Part shown: positions 33,851 to 44,966 of the stretch, piece after piece | Layout of the letters: each line of letters starts with the position of its first letter | How positions within the stretch are numbered: the first letter of the stretch is position 1 | NCBI GenBank assembly: GCA_023376005.1 | Contig: CM042152.1 | Span: forward strand, 90,683,948 to 90,747,947 | Reading direction: 5' to 3' | Length of the DNA: 64,000 nucleotides | Origin: Doryteuthis pealeii | Taxonomy: Eukaryota > Mollusca > Cephalopoda > Myopsida > Loliginidae | The notes under the pieces: generated by a model | What the model was told of the DNA's origin: nothing | What the model saw: the letters and a program-made list of their open reading frames with translations, nothing else | Databases searched by the model: none | Position numbers and translations under genes: made by a program

Positions 33851-33955
33851 GTTTGTGTAGCACAGCTTGCTTGGCATGGGCCGGTATTGAACCCGGAATC
33901 TTGTGATTCTTAGGCAGATACTCTACCGACTTAGCTAAACCTGCCCCCTTAAATG
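33851..33955 (-). repeat. SINE family A head fragment
   Basis: The reverse complement reads a tRNA-like head (TTAGCTAAGTCGGTAGAGTA) with ATTCCGGGTTCAATACC. Missing from contig 3. Confidence 0.7.
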
Positions 33956-33959
33956 TTGC

Positions 33960-34552
33960 TCTATAGGTTATTTCACTAAAAAAAATATTTTATTTAAAAA
34001 AAAGATAATTCCTTTAAATATTGCCTGTCTATTACCAACAAAGTAGGCACAAATATTATTAAAACTAGTACAAAAGAAAAAACACCCTCCAGGCGATGTA
34101 AAAATAGATTTTTGAAATATATTGCCTGAGGAGTGGGAGTAAAAAAATTCAATGTCAGCAAGTGTGTACCCTAAGTAAGTAAAATCATCAAATTCATTAA
34201 AGGATTAAAAAATAAAACAATTTGAAATGTAAACTTTAAATATGTATTAAAATAAAACTATATATAGATATATAATACCAGTTATGTATTTATTAAAACT
34301 TATTTTAAAAAACAATGAGGACTGTCTAATGTTGCATGTTCAAATTTTGAGTGTATTTATTCTATGTTATGACGATTTTGGGTAATGTGACGTAAGCAGT
34401 GGCGTAATTTTTTTTAAGACAGAAACCGGAAGCGAATCTCCATTATTAATAGATATCTTTTTACGATTAACTGTTAAGTAAGTTTATTCTATATTGTAAG
34501 AGTATCTTTTAAAAACTATTAAATTAAGTGTTCGTGATTTAGTTGACATTTA
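33960..34552 (+). repeat. Repeat G
   Basis: Contains ACACCCTCCAGGCGATGTAA, TTGCCTGAGGAGTGGGAGTA and GCGAATCTCCATTATTAATA. An inverted relative is at 40090-40760 and another copy at 52742-53397. Function and class unknown. Confidence 0.65.
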
Positions 34553-34670
34553 ACAGGTTTAAATTCAGAGTTTTCCTTCACCTATACTAATTACCTAACC
34601 AAGGTTAAAGAGCTTAGTCTGCCCTATTATTTAGCCATAGCTGGGGGGGGGGGAGAATAATTGGATTCGT
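34553..34670 (-). repeat. SINE family B fragment
   Basis: AACAGGTTTAAATTCAGAGT through the AGCTGGGGG region; copy at 56740-56860. Confidence 0.75.
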
Positions 34671-34992
34671 ACGTTTGAGGGACATATATGGTCCTCAAAC
34701 CAAATAAAAAATAAGGGATGAAATTTTATGAAAACGTTTGAGTTTACACCTCTAATTTGCTTCAAAAAGTGAAAGGGTTAAGAGATTCGTATGACACGCT
34801 GGAGGGCCATATGTGGTTCGCAAATCACAGTTAAAATCACCGATATAATCAGACGAAAAATGTGTATATAGTCATCTGTAATATGTTTTGAATAGTGAAT
34901 GTGTTAAGGGTTTCGCACAACACGTTTAAGGGCCATATGTGGTTCTCAAACTTTATTTAAAATAGAGCATAAAATCTTAGAGTAGATACCTC

Positions 34993-35608
34993 AAATTTGG
35001 TTTTGGTTTGGTTTTGTTTTGTTTTACGGCATATCAACCTCCGTGGGTCATTTAATGCCGATAAAGTTTTGAAATAAATAAATTCTTAATGGATAATACA
35101 ATTTTTTTATAAATACATTTTTCTATTTAACCCATAGATGGTACCCTAACAGGTACTACCACTCCGGGTCAGAGTGGAACAGGAAGCAATGGTGATAAAG
35201 GGGTGCTCCACATTCCCCAAACCTCCAGAACTGGAACCTCACCATCAGATAGAGTTTAACGTCATTCCCAGGACATGTAGACGCTCAGTCACCGCCTTCT
35301 AGCACCAATATGATAAAAAGGGGTTGGGGCTTGTCATGAGGGCAATAGGGTTGGGAAAATCATATAGGTGCTAGGGCTTGACGTGACCAGCCGATTGATC
35401 AGAGGGGGCCTCTCCGATCGCCCGTCTAGCCCAAGATAGGGCCAAAGTGGAGTATTGCATGTCATGAACTGCTCATCCACCTGGGCTCTATCCTTAAGCA
35501 TCATGGGTCGCCACCCACGGCCAACAGGTGGCCCCATTGGGGGAGTCTTACCCCTCTGCAGAGGTACAGTCGGTGCATTCTAACGCCCCAGCCGACAGGG
35601 CGCCCTCA
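34993..35608 (-). repeat. Repeat D in the satellite
   Basis: From the TTTGGTTTTGGTTTGG tail (reverse orientation) to CCGACAGGGCG; copy at 57178-57783. Confidence 0.85.
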
Positions 35609-35879
35609 AATTTGCCTTGAACAGTTAAAGGGTTAACAGTCAATGAAGACGTCTGAGTAGACAACTCTAATATGTTTCGAAAAGTGAACAGGTTAAAAGT
35701 TTCCTATGACACGTTTGAGGGCCATATCTGGCTTTGAAATCGCATTTAAATCACCAATAAAATCTTACGAAAACAATAATATGTAATACGTTGTGAACAG
35801 TCAACGAGTTAAGAGTTGACTATAACACGTTTGAGGGCCAAATGTGACTCTCAAACCGCATTCGAAATAAAGGATATGT

Positions 35880-36130
35880 GATATAAAGATAAAACAAATG
35901 AATCTCCTCTTACCTCGGGCTAGGAAAAGAAATGGCGCCCGAAGGTTAAGTTTCTTTTATAAGAGTACAGACCGGAAGTGAGGTGGTTTGTGGGAGAGGA
36001 GTGGAGTAATAAATTAGCCGAATTTCTTGGCAGTGGTGTGAGCGACGTGTTTGCGAACAGACAGTGAGCGAATTGATTACGAGCAGACAGAAACATTTTT
36101 GAGTAGAGATTTCACAGGATACAATTTTAG
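35880..36130. other. Unique block in the satellite
   Basis: Less AT-rich sequence with ATGGCGCCCGAAGG near 35933 and CTTTTATAAGAG near 35953. No ORF of note. The same block is in contig 3 at about 58080-58315. Confidence 0.5.
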
Positions 36131-36929
36131 GAAAAGGTGTGAGTAGACTCCTTAAATTTGCATTGAATAGTGAACGGGTAAAAGGTTTACAATGTCACGT
36201 TTGAAGGCCATATGTATCTCTTAAATCGTATTTATAATCACACAAAAATCTTATGTGAACGTGTGAGCAGACACTTCTAATATGCTTTGAACAGTTAAGT
36301 CGTTAATAGTTTTCTTATGATACACTTGAGGGTCATATGTGGCTCTCGAACCCCATATAAAATTAATGAGATAATCTTTAAAAAACGTGTGTGTAGAAAC
36401 CTCTAATTATCTTTACACAGTGAAAAGCCTAAGTTTGTCATGAGACGTTTAAGGGATAAATGTGGCTCTCAAAGCACATCTAAAATCACAGATGAACTTT
36501 TATGAAAACGTGTAAGTAGACACCTTTAATATACTTTAACATTGAGAAGGTTAAGAGTTTCCTATGACACGTTTGGGGACCATATGAGGTTCTAAAACTG
36601 TATGTAAAATAAAGGATAAAATGTTAAGAAACCGTGTGAGAAGACACCTTAAATTTGCGTGGAACAGTGAAAGGATTGAGCCTTCTGACACGGTTGAGAG
36701 CCATATGTGGCTCTCAAATTGTATTTAAAATTACATATAATATGTTATGCAAAACGTGTGAGTATACACCTCTCTTGCTTTGAACAGTTAAATCGTTAAG
36801 TGTCATATGACACGCTTGAGGTCCATATGTGGCTCTCAAACATCATATAAAATAAAGGATATAATCTCATGAGAACGTGTGAGTAGAAACCTCCATTTTG
36901 CTTTAAACAGTGAAAGTGTCAAGAGCAGT

Positions 36930-37375
36930 GATGCTGATAGTTTTTTGATTTAGTGCATTATGGGACGCAGATATTTACTTTGAATGAGTCACTGGGAAAA
37001 TTCCTGCGTCTCAACTAAAGTTTCTTAATAGATTTTAGGGTTTTTATTTATAATCTGGGGAAACAACTAAAGCCGACTAACTCCTTACCTTGTAACCGAT
37101 CCGGTGTAATTCATTTCTAAGAAACTATTGAAATGTATTTACAGTTAGTTTGAAATAGTGAGAGAAGAAAAGAAAAAAAAAACACTGGGACGCATGGATA
37201 CGATTTTATTGCGTCCTTTTAGATTTTTGAGCATCAGGGACGCAGGGTGCGTAGATCTTAGGGATCAATAAAAATCCTTGTATGGGTTTATACGTTTGCA
37301 CCTACATGAACATACAGTATGGATGTACAGTGAGATTTTGATGATCACAAATAGAATCATCAATTGGATTATCTT
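36930..37375. other. Unassigned DNA
   Basis: No repeat family recognised; GGGACGCA words recur (36963, 37188, 37248). Confidence 0.4.
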
Positions 37376-37440
<65 letters not shown>

Positions 37441-37475
37441 ATGGGTGGGGGTGGGGGTGTATGTGTGTGTGTGAA
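37376..37475. repeat. (CA)n-(TA)n-(GGGGTG) microsatellite
   Basis: In contig 3 this tract contains the 256-bp hammerhead foldback instead. Confidence 0.95.
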
Positions 37476-37556
37476 GAAAATAACAGATTCACAAAAATCC
37501 GACAAAATGGGAAACAATATATAGGGAAAGTGAATAACAATACAGACAATCGATTC

Positions 37557-37596
37557 AATTAATATATCGTCTCAGTTCAGAAACTTCTTCAGAATT
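37557..37596 (-). ncRNA. Hammerhead-like remnant (GAAA to GATA)
   Basis: Minus strand: AATT, CTGAAGA, A, stem II GTTTC/GAGAC, GATA, TA, TT, AATT. The contig 3 copy (60382-60421) has core CTGACGA. Loss of GAAA should inactivate it. Confidence 0.45.
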
Positions 37597-37649
37597 AAGA
37601 AGTGCCTGAACTAACAGAGATGAAATATTAATAAAATCGATTGTGTGTT

Positions 37650-37674
37650 TGTGTGTGACAGCTAGAGTGAGAGT

Positions 37675-37728
<54 letters not shown>
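37650..37728. repeat. (GA)n microsatellite
   Basis: GAGTGA then a long pure GA run. Confidence 0.95.
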
Positions 37729-37731
<3 letters not shown>

Positions 37732-38795
37732 TATATACACAAATATAGATATCTCTCGATTCACAAAAGTCACCAAATTCAAGTCACCCAAACACCACAC
37801 ACCGCAATAAAGAGAATGCCAAACGGATGTGAACAGGCCAAGGGGTAAAATCAAATGAACAAAACTCGTCTTTGCGCATGTGGCTCTGCGCATAATGAAA
37901 TCTTGAAAAATAAATAAAACCAGAATTCGCATTTTTCGTCTAATCTAAAACATTCCTGCCAAAAATTTAAAAAAATGTTTGAGTTGATCCAAATTCCACT
38001 GACCATAAACTATTTAAGGGCCGGCTTTTGAAGACCACGCCAGAGATATCCGGGGCGACAGAACAGTCTACATCGCAAAGGAAGCCGACGACACAAAACT
38101 CTATACCCCAAGTCAGCCGACCTATATCTCTCACCTACTCCTTGACCTCATAACCCTGACCGACCGGCAGTCTTAAGAGGGCGGACGACTACGAAACCCT
38201 ATATCATCAATTTACCAAACTGGCGGCAACTATCATCAGAAATCCCGACTACCAACTCGCTATCGGCTACGACTACTAAACATCGGATCTTCTGCCCACA
38301 TCAACCAACTCCTGACCAAGGAAGCCGACAACAGGAAACGCTACACCGCAAGTCAGCCGACCTATATCTCTCACCTATCCTTAACCTCATGACACCGGCC
38401 GACCGGCACTCTTAAGAGGACGAACGACTACGAAACTCTATATCATCAATTTACCAAACTGGCGGCAACTATCATCAGAAATCCCATCTACTAACTCGCT
38501 ATCGGCTACGACTACTAACGTCGGATCTTCTGCCGACATCAACCAACTTCTGACTACTATCACTGGAACTTCTGCATACATCACCACCCTACTACAACTA
38601 ACTTGATCACCGAGCCCCAAGCGCTGCAGACATTGCTTCTCACACCACAACAGACTATCACCAAATATCGGACATTCGTCTTAACCCATTTTCAACCGTA
38701 TAACCTTTGTGTTTTGCTAATACATTGTTAAACTTAAAATCTGTGTTTGTCTTTTCCTTGCCACCATACACTTCATACTAACACTGTTTATAACA
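37729..38795 (+). mobile_element. Solo-LTR-like element with internal tandem duplication
   Basis: Ends TGCTATATAC and GTTTATAACA (TGTTATATAC in the other copy) are short inverted repeats with TG...CA. A TATA-like ACTATTTAAGGGCCGGC is at about 38010. Between 38090 and 38540 a segment of about 300 bp is present twice in tandem (both with AGTCAGCCGACCTATATCTC and GGCGGCAACTATCATCAG). Insertion is into a GA microsatellite, so the TSD cannot be read. Copy: 60558-61591. ORFs here are not convincing. Confidence 0.6.
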
Positions 38796-38808
38796 GATAG
38801 ATAGATAG

Positions 38809-38859
<51 letters not shown>

Positions 38860-38882
38860 AGAGAGAGAGAGAGAGAGAGAGA
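38796..38882. repeat. (GATA)n, (TA)n, (GA)n
   Basis: Pure short-unit runs. Confidence 0.95.
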
Positions 38883-39421
38883 TCTTCTGACTTGGTTAAT
38901 CTGGCATACCGAAATCTCATGCTGCTAAAATCTTTAAAAAATGCCATGATTTTAATAACCAAAACCATCCAGACAGAGCAAACTTAAATTCTTATTTAAG
39001 TCATTGAAATAACCTAATTTTTAAATCTAAAAGAAAAAAAAAAGATAAGTTACATTTTTGGTTGTTACTCGATGGTTTAAAATTTTAGGCTCCAATTTAT
39101 CGAATTTTATGCAATTTTTATTTAAAAAATGCAGAAAAAATGATTTCCTATGGCAATTGTTACAGCTGAATATTTTGCTGATTTAATTTGTCAGGAAAAT
39201 AGAATGAGTTAAGTAAGATCAAAGAAAATCTATTGCAATATTTCAACAAGCATATCAAAATTATTCTTATTTTTTCAATCAGCTGAAAATCAATTAGAAA
39301 TCATTGCAGAGTTCTTGTATGTTGTTTTTTTAAACTTATGTAATGCTCTACATATGGTCTTTTTCAAAGATCCAAGCTTTTTTAGAAGATTTTGAAACTT
39401 ATGTAGTGCTCTATTAAGAAT
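38883..39421. other. Unassigned AT-rich DNA
   Basis: No repeat family or gene recognised; conserved in contig 3 (61649-62195). Confidence 0.4.
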
Positions 39422-39488
39422 TCTGAGATATGGGGGTTATCGTCCTTGTCTACGTGCCTCTATTTCGAACCAACCAATCACAAGCCAG

Positions 39489-39943
39489 ATGGGACCCTAA
39501 CAGGTACTACCACTCCGAGTCAGAGTAGACCTGAGAGCAATGGGGATGAAGGGGTGCTCCACATTCCCCAAACGTCCAGAACTGCAACTTCACCATCAGG
39601 TAGAGTTTAACATGAAGATCTCAGCCACCATTTTCTAGTACCCATATGATAAAAAGGGTTGGGGTTTGTCATAAGGGCAATAGGGTTGGGAGATTCATAC
39701 AGGTATTAGGGCTTGACGGGACTATCTGATGGATTGGAGGAGGCTTCTCAGACTGCCCATCTAGCCCAAGTAAGGGCTAAAGTGGGGTATTGCGTGTCAT
39801 GGACTGCTCATCCACCTGGATTCTGTCTTTAAGCATCAGAAATTTGCCACCCACAGGCAATAAGTGGCCCCATTGGAGGGGGGGTCTTAACCTTTTGCAG
39901 AGTTGCAGTCTGTGTATTCTAAAGCCCCAACTGACAGGGCTAA
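39489..39943 (-). repeat. Repeat D, older copy
   Basis: GGGACCCTAACAGGTACTAC through CCCCAACTGACAGGGCT. Preceded at 39422-39488 by a piece (ATGGGGGTTATCGTC; ACCAACCAATCAC) also found inverted near 46390-46450. Confidence 0.8.
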
Positions 39944-40089
39944 CTGTTTGTAAAATACTTTTGATGCCCTTAATTGCACTAATTTTTTGTTTTATATTTA
40001 GAATCCTCATAGAAAATTAGAAAAAAAAATCCTGTGTAGGAAAGCGAAACAATTATTCTCAAATAATTAATAGAGTTTTCATTTGAGGG

Positions 40090-40760
40090 ATCCCAGTTGG
40101 AAGGAAAGCCAGACAAATGTTTCAGAATAACTCGCTTGAAAATACCAGAATCTATTAATAATGGAGATTGTCTGTATTTCTGTCTGTAACAAAAACTACA
40201 TTATAGCTCTACATCACAAATTACATCACAATATTCTTAAGCTATATACACCCAAAATTTGAGTAAGCAATTTTAAAAATTATTTTTTACTCTCGTTCTT
40301 TTTTTTTTTTTTACAGTAACAAGAAGTTAACTAAAAAGTTTACAATTAAATAAATACCTACAATTTTGTGTAAAATTGATGAGGAAAATATTCAAAATAA
40401 TTGTTTGATTATTACATGCACGCAACAATTTATTTGAGAGGGACGGGGCTCAGTTTTCATTTCAATTTTTTTATTTTTTTATTCTTTTTTTACTCTTTTA
40501 TTAAATATGAGGATTTGTCTTACTGATTATACAAACCCTCTGACATTGAATTTTTAACTCCCTCCCTCTCAGGCAATGTCTTTCAAAAATTAATTTTTAC
40601 GACGCCCGGAGGGTGTTTTCTGTTGCTAGTAAAAATAGAACTGAAATATTTTCCTAAATTTGATCTTCTTATTGTCAAAAGATTAATCTAAATATTTTAT
40701 ATCATTTTAAACTTTTGATTTTTTTCACGTTTCATTTATTGTGCAGAGAACGTTTAGCAG
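40090..40760 (-). repeat. Repeat G, inverted copy
   Basis: Contains TATTAATAATGGAGATT, ACTCCCTCCCTCTCAGGCAA and ACGCCCGGAGGGTGTTTTCT as reverse complements of landmarks in 33960-34552. Confidence 0.65.
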
Positions 40761-40904
40761 TTTTGATCTTTTTGTTTTAAATTTACCTCCAAATCTTTGA
40801 ATTATTTTTCAAAACTAACATCTGTCTGCATTTACTTTAGTTACAGTTACAGACGACAAAACAAGTGGAAAAAAAGATCTTTAAATAAACACACCAACCC
40901 TCCC

Positions 40905-40985
40905 AACACACACACACACAGACACACACAACACACACACACCACACACACATACTTATATATATATATATATATATATATATAG
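40905..40985. repeat. (CA)n-(TA)n microsatellite
   Basis: CA-rich run then TA run. Confidence 0.95.
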
Positions 40986-41093
40986 CTTGTTAGATTTATA
41001 AATAAAGTGGTCAATATCGTGATAGAGATATATATCTAAGATAGTAAACCATAGATATAAAACTGTCAGTTTCTCACCTGTGCAATTTTCAAA

Positions 41094-41095
<2 letters not shown>

Positions 41096-41144
<49 letters not shown>
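41096..41144. repeat. (TA)n microsatellite
   Basis: Pure TA run; a LINE fragment starts right after it. Confidence 0.95.
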
Positions 41145-41148
<4 letters not shown>

Positions 41149-41456
41149 CATCGACATATAGACATGTGGGAGGCTTGTGCAGAAGACCATGCAACCTGGC
41201 GCCTACTCGTCAAACAAGGAACAAAAGAAGTGAAGAAGAGAGGAAAAAGATGCCACAGAAACGAGAGCTAAAAGAAAGGAGAAACAGCAGCACCCCCAAC
41301 ACTACAGAAAGCATCACCTTTTGTTTGCAGCCACTGCACCAGAGACTTGCCATTCGAGATCGGTCTGTTCAGCCACTCACGTAGCTGTAAGTGAGAGAGA
41401 GAGAAGAAAAAAAAAACTACACCATCGTCTAAAATAGACGGAAGGTTGTCAACCAT
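41145..41456 (+). pseudogene. 5'-truncated LINE: ORF2 C-terminus and 3' end
   Basis: Plus-strand translation gives MWEACAEDHATWRLLVKQGT, a basic KK/RR/KER region, then a shifted frame with the C-terminal zinc-knuckle region (CSHCTRDLPFE-like). Only the last part of ORF2 remains, and it is frameshifted. The 3' end has the hairpin CGTCTAAAATAGACG. Same family as 571-1016 but a different truncation point. The matching fragment in contig 3 starts at the window end (63997). Sitting between TA runs, its TSD cannot be read. Confidence 0.78.
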
Positions 41457-41559
41457 ATATATAACGCTCTTCTAAGGAATGGAGCACTTTGTGACGGCCC
41501 TTTACACGCAAAGCGATGTGTGTATTAAAACAGTTAATCCCCTTCCCATTCTGTAAGTG

Positions 41560-41635
41560 AAGACAGCCTAATGGTTACGGTGCCGGACTGACACCCAACC
41601 GATCGGATTTCAATTCCGGTTGTAGGTAGCTTACA
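41560..41635 (+). repeat. tRNA-like SINE head fragment
   Basis: GACAGCCTAATGGTTACGGT and GGATTTCAATTCCGG look like degenerate A and B boxes of a tRNA-derived sequence. It directly precedes the hammerhead. Confidence 0.4.
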
Positions 41636-41645
41636 AAATGTCTAG

Positions 41646-41687
41646 CCACACTGAGGAGACTTGATAAGTCGAAACACGTGTCTGTGG
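41646..41687 (+). ncRNA. Hammerhead ribozyme, canonical type I
   Basis: Stem I CCACA (41646-41650) pairs with TGTGG (41683-41687). Core CTGAGGA is at 41651-41657; stem II GACTT-GAT-AAGTC at 41658-41670; GAAA at 41671-41674; the palindromic CACGTG at 41675-41680 forms stem III; TC at 41681-41682 gives a GUC cleavage triplet. Every invariant base is present. Stem III lacks a proper loop, as in minimal hammerheads of Penelope-like elements and retrozymes, where dimers are often needed for full activity. No copy is visible in contig 3 because the window ends first. Confidence 0.88.
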
Positions 41688-41971
41688 ATGACCCTATATA
41701 TATATATATACAGGGTGTTCAGGAGAACTTTGAGAGTTTCATAAGGAAAAAAGAAAAAGTGCTTGGTAACTACAAAATTTAATGGATTGTAGAGAAATTC
41801 AACAGGCACGGAAATTACACTACTGTCAACACAAGTTTCACTCAAAATGATCATTCCTCTGTTCTTAAAACATATCTCTCTTATTATTTTTTGTATATAA
41901 ATATTATAAAAATTAAATTGTATGGGAAAATAAATAATTTGCCACAGTCGTCTTCTTATTTACATACTTAT

Positions 41972-42169
41972 TGTTGTACCGACCGTTCCTACAGTGGAGA
42001 ATATACACCGGTTCTCACTATAAATAGTGAGACACCGAGTGAAAAGGTTGTACTGTTACCGTTAACGACAAGCTAGTCGTTCCTGTACCATTATTGTAAA
42101 TACACTTGTCTTATTTTACCCTATCTCGACTTGACTTCTTTTTTTACTGTTGGACTAACATCAACAACA
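41972..42169 (+). mobile_element. Short solo LTR, 5-bp TSD CTTAT
   Basis: The 198-bp element begins TGTTGTACCG and ends ATCAACAACA, flanked by CTTAT at 41967-41971 and 42170-42174. TATA motif CTATAAATAG is at about 42019-42028. Confidence 0.85.
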
Positions 42170-42286
42170 CTTATATACATGTATTATTGGATTTCTGGCT
42201 TTCTGAAGTCTTATTAGAACTTTTAAGGGGTGGCCAAATAAACATCTACCCTGGGTGTCACTTGGACTAGGGTATGAATCTCTCCT

Positions 42287-42386
42287 NNNNNNNNNNNNNN
42301 NNNNNNNNNNNNNNNNNNNNNNNNNNNNNNNNNNNNNNNNNNNNNNNNNNNNNNNNNNNNNNNNNNNNNNNNNNNNNNNNNNNNNN
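42287..42386. other. Assembly gap (100 N)
   Basis: Exactly 100 N; sequence after it restarts at the equivalent of about 20680. Confidence 1.
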
Positions 42387-43250
42387 TGAAAAAAGAGGAG
42401 GATTTTTAGCTTTTGAAGAAATAAGCAAAGAGTTGTTTCCATAGATATAGGTAATTTTGCCTACAATTTGACAATGGGAGAAATGATTACAAAGAAACCA
42501 TAAGTGATGATATATATTTACCAACCCCAGGATGCGAACACAGGGTCAATTTCTTAAGTGGAGTTTAGCAGGTTTTGAATTGCGCCACTCTTACATTGAA
42601 AAAATGTTGACCATTCCTAAACACAGTATTCAAAATAAATCTGAGTTATCTCAATTCTTTTATAATTGAATTAATTTCTGCCCCAAAAATCCTAATGTGT
42701 AAATTTTGAGTAGCATTGTATATATATTTACCAACCCCTCCACATGAGCAGGATGCGACACAGGGTCAATTTCTTAAGCGGAAGTTTAGCGGGTTTTGAA
42801 TTCACAGTTTTCCTTCTCCTTGACTGGTTATCTATCCAAGATTAATGAGCCCAGTCTTCCTTGCTATTTTACCCATAACTGGAAGGAGCAATATTAGATA
42901 CATACATTTCCCAGGGTATTAGCACTATGGGATGCAAACAGCCTTGACTAAGATTGCACTGGTTGACGAGTATGTTATCTAGCAATGGCTAAAGGGAGCC
43001 CATTGTCCTACTATTTCCCCATAGCTGGAGGGAGAATTGGATTTCCTCTTCCCAAGGTTATTAAGCGATATGTGAAATGCAACAGCTTCGTCCAGGATTG
43101 ACTCCACTTTGACAGGTCCATTTCCTACACGACACACCACACACACCATTAGACACATGCGCCTCACAATAGTGATAATAGGTGGTGAATGAAGAGTCAT
43201 GCAGACCTGTGCTGTCCACACAACTTAATGATGATGATGAACACTGGACT
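42387..43250. repeat. Error-rich duplicate of about 20660-21500 (SINE B composite)
   Basis: Same nested family B SINE arrangement, but with irregular insertions (for example CACACCACACACACC near 43132) and lost bases, as at the other contig start. Confidence 0.8.
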
Positions 43251-44159
43251 ATATCTTTAAAGAACTTATAAGCTAATAAACGTCATTGATAGAGGTTAAT
43301 GTTTATTGCGTCTTGGTGTCTCTTACTCCTAGTACAAATGTAAACAAAAATATAATCAATTTGTAAATCTTGATTTTCCAGTAACTGGAAAAATTCCATA
43401 GGAAAAATGGTTATGAAAAGTCAAGAATTTAGTTTTGTGAGTTGAAAGTTTTAGGTATACAAGATGTGTCATAAAAACATTTGAGATTGAAGCTGTATAT
43501 ACCAAGATAGAAATGAATGAATGGGAACGTTTTTTTTTTTTTTTTTGTTTTTTTTTTTTTTCAGAATACAAGATGTTCATAAAAGTGCCGAGTTTGAAGC
43601 TGTATTTACCTAAGATAGAAGTGAACCATCAATGGAACGTTAATTTTTTTCAGAATCAAGGAGTGCCAAAAGTACAAGAAAATCTCAATACACCAAAATG
43701 TATTCTATTTTTATATGTTTAATAAAAATATAACGATTTTGTTTACTTTATTTGATAACCACAAAATAAGGGTTCAGAATAAGCATTATGCATACATTGT
43801 AAAAAGAATCTCTCACTAAAAACCAAAAAAGTTTTGAATTTCCAATATCTAATAAGTTAAAAAGCATGCCCAGGGTCCCATTAGAGGGGACATTTGGTTT
43901 AATTTAGTTAGGTTTCTTTTCAATGGTATATCAACCTTTGTGGGTTTTTATGCCAAAGCCATCCTTGTAAAGAACATTAGTGTGCTATTTATCCCATTGT
44001 TATAGGTGTAATGGTTAGCAAGCTAGTCTCGCAAGTCTCTTACTACTGAAAAGTAAGTTCAATCCTCGCTAGTTCCCGTACTTGTGACCTTGTCTTAAAT
44101 CCTACCTGTAAGGAAAATAATGTTTTTAAATCTCCTAGCTGGGGGTATAAGAGGGTTCA

Positions 44160-44819
44160 GGTAATAAAGGACTATTTGCTCGTAAATTCCTACCATAAAA
44201 TAAAATGAACCCCCGTTTTATGTCCATGTTTTTCCAATAAATGTTTTATTTTTCTTGCACCCGTTATGTTACAATACTAAATATATTTTCTTTATTTATT
44301 TTAATATTCATTTCAATGTGTATATTCTAAAAGTTTTTATTTTGTGAGAATGTTTAGTTTTAAAGTTGGGGCTCGTTTTACAATTTAGGCATAAATTGGA
44401 TCCTCCTTTCATTATCGTAATTTTGTTTTTTCGTCGACGATGATTAAAATCTGACGTTTTTATTTTAGAGTACCAAAGCCAAAAAGAAAAGAAATAACAA
44501 CAACAAAAGTAATATTCAACTTTTTACTCGTAAATTCTGCCATAAAATAAGGCTTGGGCATTTTATGGTAGGAATTTACGAGTAAAAAGTTGAAGTGTAA
44601 AAACGAACCCCCACTTTAAAACTAACCATTCTCACAAAGTAAAAGCTTTTAGAATATACACATTGAAATGAATATTAAAATAAATAAAGGAAATATATTT
44701 AGTATTGTAACATAACGGGTGCAAAAAAAATAAAACATTTATTGCAAAAACACGGACATAAAATGGGGTTTCAGTTTATTTTATGGTAGGAATTTACGAG
44801 CAAATAGTCCTTTATTACC
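44160..44819. mobile_element. Mutator-like foldback (copy of 22398-23058)
   Basis: 660 bp with the same TIRs; TSD GAGGGTTCA (44151-44159) and GGGGGTTCA (44820-44828). Confidence 0.82.
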
Positions 44820-44966
44820 GGGGGTTCATATCTTTACCAATGGTATTAGTCCGAAAGTGATAGTTTTTTGGGACTGTTCCAAGTACACCTATTACAATTG
44901 GTATCACTATCACCTTCATGTTCTACAGTTTTTTCAACTCTTTGACTGGATCCAAGTATTTGTCTC

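Larger units (their letters stand above)
34671..36920. repeat. Diverged tandem satellite, unit about 124 bp
   Basis: The phrase GACACGTTTGAGGGCCATAT followed by GTGGCTCTCAAA recurs at about 34680, 34806, 34932, 35720, 35835, 36204, 36331, 36456, 36577, 36697 and 36820. Spacing is about 115-127 bp apart from two interruptions (repeat D at 34993-35608 and a unique block at 35880-36130). Each unit also has an AACAGTGAA...GGGTTAAGAG phrase. The GGGCCATATGTGGCTC core is palindromic. Confidence 0.85.

Noticed and set aside
35930..35950. tRNA-Lys primer binding site (TGGCGCCCGAA)
   Set aside because: Only the first 11 bases fit, and no LTR end (CA) lies just upstream.
41709..41760. Mariner-type terminal repeat (TACAGGGTGTTC)
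   Set aside because: No matching inverted end or transposase found; short similarity only.
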